Source: Natrinema saccharevitans
GTDB taxonomy: Archaea; Halobacteriota; Halobacteria; Halobacteriales; Natrialbaceae
Length of the DNA: 64,000 nt
Assembly: GCF_001953745.1 (NCBI RefSeq)
Contig: NZ_LWLN01000001.1
Span: 3,100,001 to 3,164,000, forward strand
Reading direction: 5' to 3'
Shown: in pieces, positions 61,053-64,000 of the stretch
How positions within the stretch are numbered: the first letter of the stretch is position 1
Layout of the letters: each line of letters begins with the position of its first letter
Translations under genes and position numbers: made by a program
Notes under the pieces: model-generated
What the model saw: only the letters and a program-made list of their open reading frames with translations
The model's database searches: none
What the model was told of the DNA's origin: nothing

Positions 61053-62814
61053 CGACGACACTGCGGAGACGGCGGTAACGAGCGAGAAACTGGTCGAACT
61101 CGCCAAGCGGCGGGGCTATTTCTTCCAGTCGTCGGGAGCCTACGGCGGCGTCGGCGGCTTCTACACGTTCGGCCCGCAGGGCGCGGCGCTGAAAGGCAAC
61201 GTCGAGGACGCCTGGCGCGACCGCTTCGCCGTGGCTGAGGGCAACATGGAGATCGACGCGCCGACGATCATGCCCGAACCCGTCTTCGAGGCCTCGGGCC
61301 ATCTGGACGGTTTCGACGACATGCTCGTCGAGTGTCCGGAGTGTGGCGAGAGCCACCGCGCGGACCACATCGTCGAGGACAACACGGAGTACGAGGACGC
61401 CGAGAGCCTCCCCATTCCGGAGGTCGAGGAAGTCATCGCCGAGTACGAACTCGTCTGTCCCGCCTGCGGGGCGGGACTCGCCGGCCAGGCCGTCGAGACC
61501 TTCAACCTCATGTTCGCGACCAATATCGGCCCCGGCGACTCCGATCCCGGCTACCTCCGCCCCGAGACCGCACAGGGCATCTTCGTCGAGTTCCCGCGGC
61601 TCAAGGAGTACGCGCGCAACCAACTGCCGTTCGGCGTCACCCAGATCGGCCGCGCCTACCGCAACGAGATCAGCCCCCGGCGCTCGATCATCCGGACCCG
61701 GGAGTTCACGCAGGCCGAACTCGAGTACTTCGTCGACCCCGAGACCGACGAGCCGGCCCTCGAGAGCGTCGCGGACGTCGAGGTCACGCTGTACCCTGCG
61801 AGCGAGCAGAACGAAGAGGACGGCGAGGAGATCCAGACGACGATCGGCGAGGCCGTCGATGAGGGCATCGTCTCGAGCCCGTGGGTCGCGTACTTCCTCG
61901 GCGTCGCCAAGCCGTGGTACGACGCGGTCGGCGTCGACATGGACCGGTTCCGGTTCCGCCAGCACCTCTCGGGCGAGCGAGCCCACTACGCCAGCGACTG
62001 CTGGGACGCCGAGAGCGAGGTCGACGGCAACTGGATCGAGATGGCCGGCTTCGCCTACCGCGGCGACTACGACCTCTCGAAACACGACGCGCACTCGGAC
62101 GACCGCTTCACGATCTTCAAGCAGTACGACGAACCCAAAACGGTCGAGCGCGCCACCGTCGACCCCGATATGAGCTACCTCGGACCCGAGTTCGGCGGCG
62201 CGGCTGGCGACGTGGTCGACGAACTCGAGGACCTCGCGGCCCGCGACCGCGAGGCCTTTGCTGGCGACAGCGTCGAGATCGGCCTCGAGGGCGAGACCCA
62301 CGAGATCCCCGTCGAAAAGACCGGCTTCGCGGTCGAGGAACAGACCGAGGCCGGCGAACACATCACGCCCCACGTCGTCGAACCCTCCTTCGGGGTGGAC
62401 CGGCTGGTCTACACCGTTCTCCACCACGCCTACCGCGAGGACGAGATCGACGGCGAGGAGCGCACGTATCTCGAACTCGAGCCCGAGGTCGCGCCCACCT
62501 TCGTCGGCGTCTTCCCGCTGCAAAGCGACGACGCGCTCGAGGCGCGAGCGAACGAGATCGTCGACGATCTGCGCGCGGCCGGCCTCTCGGTCACGTACGA
62601 CGACTCGGGGAACATCGGTCGGCGCTACCGGCGACAGGACGAGGTCGGCACGCCGTTCTGCGTGACCGTCGACTTCGAGACGATCGAGAACGAAGCGACG
62701 ACTGTCACCGTCCGCGAACGCGACACGACCGAACAGAAACGGCTGCCGGTCGCGGACCTCGCGGAGACGCTGGCGGCGATTCGCGAAGGCGAACTCGCGT
62801 TCGACGAATTGTAA
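61045..62814 (+). CDS. glyS: Glycyl-tRNA synthetase (class II, alpha2)
   Basis: 589 aa. Motif-1 region KLVELAKRRGYFFQSSGAYG, the MEIDAPTIMP strand, CPECGESHRADH and CPACGAGL zinc knuckle, motif 2 YRNEISPRRSIIRTREFTQA, and motif 3 FGVDRLVYTVLHHAYR, then the anticodon-binding domain (PEVAPTFVGVFPLQSDDALE). It charges glycine to tRNA. Insert GEEIQTTIGEAVDEGIVSS is within the usual archaeal range. Confidence 0.97.
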   Translation: MSDDDTAETAVTSEKLVELAKRRGYFFQSSGAYGGVGGFYTFGPQGAALKGNVEDAWRDRFAVAEGNMEIDAPTIMPEPVFEASGHLDGFDDMLVECPECGESHRADHIVEDNTEYEDAESLPIPEVEEVIAEYELVCPACGAGLAGQAVETFNLMFATNIGPGDSDPGYLRPETAQGIFVEFPRLKEYARNQLPFGVTQIGRAYRNEISPRRSIIRTREFTQAELEYFVDPETDEPALESVADVEVTLYPASEQNEEDGEEIQTTIGEAVDEGIVSSPWVAYFLGVAKPWYDAVGVDMDRFRFRQHLSGERAHYASDCWDAESEVDGNWIEMAGFAYRGDYDLSKHDAHSDDRFTIFKQYDEPKTVERATVDPDMSYLGPEFGGAAGDVVDELEDLAARDREAFAGDSVEIGLEGETHEIPVEKTGFAVEEQTEAGEHITPHVVEPSFGVDRLVYTVLHHAYREDEIDGEERTYLELEPEVAPTFVGVFPLQSDDALEARANEIVDDLRAAGLSVTYDDSGNIGRRYRRQDEVGTPFCVTVDFETIENEATTVTVRERDTTEQKRLPVADLAETLAAIREGELAFDEL

Positions 62815-62981
62815 GCGACCGTTCCAGTCGGGACCGACGCGGCCGCCAATGGAGAACGCGACCGCGGACGACGGCTCTCCCGCGAGCCGGCGGCCGACGC
62901 CGCTGTGCGCGGGCGAGCGCCCGCCCGTATCCCGGCCCCGCTACCACAAATTTTATTTTTTACACATTACGTGATTGGTGT

Positions 62982-63611
62982 GTGTCCTTACAAGAGACGA
63001 ATGCGGCGTCACAGTCGTCTAGCCAGCCAATAAAGGAGGGTATCCGTCCGATTGGAGGACTAATTTATGGTGTCCTATCATTTATTTTGGTATTCATAAT
63101 TACGACTGGCTATTTCATCTACCGGCTCTACGACGCGGCCGAAACGGAGCTCGACCTCGAGGAGGTGTTCCCGGTTCCGGAGTTCATGGGGTACCCGTTC
63201 TACAACTCACATCGGGTGAACACGCCGATCGAATTCACCGGGTCCGGCGGCTTCGGCTCGCAGACGGTCGCCGACGGCTACTTCGACCTGTTCAACCAGC
63301 TCACCGCCGTCGGTGCGCCCGAGTTCAATCCGCTGGTATTCAACGCGATCCCGGCCGCGGTCCTGTTTCTCGCGGGATACGTGATCGCTGGACGGGCGGG
63401 ATCCTCGCTGTCGGCCGAAAGCAGTGCCGCCGCCGGGGCGAGCGTCGCCGTCGGCTATCTCCCCCTGTTCGTTCTCGGTACGTTCGTGTTCTCCGTCGAT
63501 GATCCCGAGTTCGTCGCGGGGCCGGAACTCGGGCTCGGACTCCTGTTTTTCGGCACGTTGTTCACCGTCGGCTTCGGCGGGCTCGGCGGCTACGTCCGCG
63601 CGAACCGCTAA
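62982..63611 (+). CDS. Haloarchaeal membrane protein, four predicted segments
   Basis: 209 aa from the GTG (MSLQETNAASQSSSQPIKEG). TTTTATTTTT (62951-62960) is ~28 bp upstream, supporting this leaderless start. Hydrophobic segments occur near residues 22-45, 125-145, 155-175 and 185-205, separated by a ~75-residue extracytoplasmic loop after TTGYFIYRLYDAAETELDLE. The first ~40 codons are AT-richer than neighbours. No recognised family. Confidence 0.7.
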   Translation: MSLQETNAASQSSSQPIKEGIRPIGGLIYGVLSFILVFIITTGYFIYRLYDAAETELDLEEVFPVPEFMGYPFYNSHRVNTPIEFTGSGGFGSQTVADGYFDLFNQLTAVGAPEFNPLVFNAIPAAVLFLAGYVIAGRAGSSLSAESSAAAGASVAVGYLPLFVLGTFVFSVDDPEFVAGPELGLGLLFFGTLFTVGFGGLGGYVRANR

Positions 63612-63662
63612 CGGCGATTGACGGACGCCGCTGGGTCATCGTCGCGGCCCCGGCTGTCGATT

Positions 63663-63680
63663 CGGGACGAACCCGTCCCG
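63663..63680. terminator. Short GC hairpin after membrane protein gene
   Basis: CGGGACG-AACC-CGTCCCG, a 7-bp stem with 4-nt loop, 51 nt past the stop at 63611 and just before the AT-rich promoter at 63686-63701. Confidence 0.45.
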
Positions 63681-63685
63681 CGGGA

Positions 63686-63701
63686 CTTTATATAATATAT
63701 A
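63686..63701 (+). promoter_or_regulatory. TATA region of the dolichol kinase-like gene
   Basis: CTTTATATAATATATA, 57-72 bp before the ATG at 63758. This predicts a leader of ~40 nt, unlike most genes in the window. Confidence 0.5.
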
Positions 63702-63757
63702 GGTATCCGGAGAACTAACCGACGGACTGAAGGTCACCTCTCCCGAGGCTCGACGTG

Positions 63758-64000
63758 ATGGCCGACGAACTGAAGCGCCGCCTGGTTCACGCCAGCGGTT
63801 CGGGACTGGTCGCCCTCTGGCTGCTGGCCGACGCCCTCGAGGTCGGGCTGACCTGGACCGGCTTTCGGATCCTCATGGTCGTGCTGGCGACCGGCGCGCT
63901 CCTCCTCGAGTTCCTGCGGCTCCGAGTGGGGCTGGACTGGCGGCTCTACGACGTCCTCACCCGCGAGTACGAACAGGACAACCCCGCCGCCTACGCCCTC
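63758..64000 (+). CDS. Dolichol/polyprenol kinase-like protein (5' part)
   Basis: At least 81 codons, cut by the window end. MADELKRRLVHASGSGLVAL and WLLADALEVGLTW, TGFRILMVVLATGALLLEFL and DVLTREYEQDNPAAYAL. The 'RRLVHASG...' opening plus repeated short membrane helices and REYE fit the diacylglycerol/dolichol kinase (SEC59-like) family of CTP-dependent kinases used in archaeal glycolipid or protein glycosylation lipid recycling. Confidence 0.75.
   Translation, partial: MADELKRRLVHASGSGLVALWLLADALEVGLTWTGFRILMVVLATGALLLEFLRLRVGLDWRLYDVLTREYEQDNPAAYAL

Overview
The window comes from a halophilic archaeon, most likely of the Natrinema/Haloterrigena branch (Natrialbales). The DNA is GC-rich with a strong third-position bias, and the proteins are strongly acidic. 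Core genes are archaeal (RadA, the PolD large subunit, NMD3, XPD/Rad3-type helicase), and many small proteins belong to haloarchaea-restricted families. Many genes have an AT-rich TATA-like element 25-30 bp before the start codon, which fits leaderless transcription. DUF numbers below are recalled from family resemblance and were not searched. No CRISPR array, rRNA gene, integrase or complete insertion sequence was seen.

Layout. 1-6.1 kb: the end of a flavin oxidoreductase, a TPR protein with a DUF424 protein, an ABC-2 exporter, and a divergent regulator/membrane-protein operon. 6.2-11.5 kb: iron-sulfur cluster assembly (SufS, SufU), a receiver-like protein lacking the phosphoacceptor Asp, an HD hydrolase and RadA. 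11.7-17.5 kb: a PQQ-type beta-propeller, PspAB-like protein with HtpX, NMD3 with a Trm5/Taw2-like methyltransferase, and a 28-aa membrane peptide. 17.6-26 kb: Rad3-type helicase, an odd tRNA-like locus, small haloarchaeal proteins, an alcohol dehydrogenase, a PHP protein and a zinc-type ferredoxin. 26-38.5 kb: a broken TrmB-type regulator beside an aldehyde dehydrogenase, then a tetrapyrrole region (hemB, hemL, hemC, SUMT, hemD) interrupted by an Amt-PII fusion, a PH-domain protein and a truncated haemoglobin. 38.6-48 kb: DHH and PHP proteins, a 1.1-kb non-coding stretch ending in two iron-box-like palindromes ahead of uncharacterised genes, NifU-type protein, ketopantoate reductase and an alpha/beta hydrolase. 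48-58.7 kb: PolD large subunit and a complete five-gene peptide ABC importer. 58.8-64 kb: small proteins, a CBS protein coupled to glycyl-tRNA synthetase, a membrane protein, and the start of a dolichol kinase-like gene.

The most unusual content is between genes. An ~81-nt nested-palindrome family (five full copies, one shortened) begins at or just after stop codons. A second element built on an 11-bp CTAAATTTTGC palindrome occurs twice, 24 kb apart, with the same polarity right at stop codons. A third long hairpin follows another stop codon. Together they suggest structured 3' ends or REP-like elements. Other highlights are the tRNA-like locus with a 14-nt anticodon loop, two DtxR/IdeR-like boxes, the Amt-PII fusion with a coupled 26-codon leader ORF, and a palindromic 13-codon insertion inside sufS.
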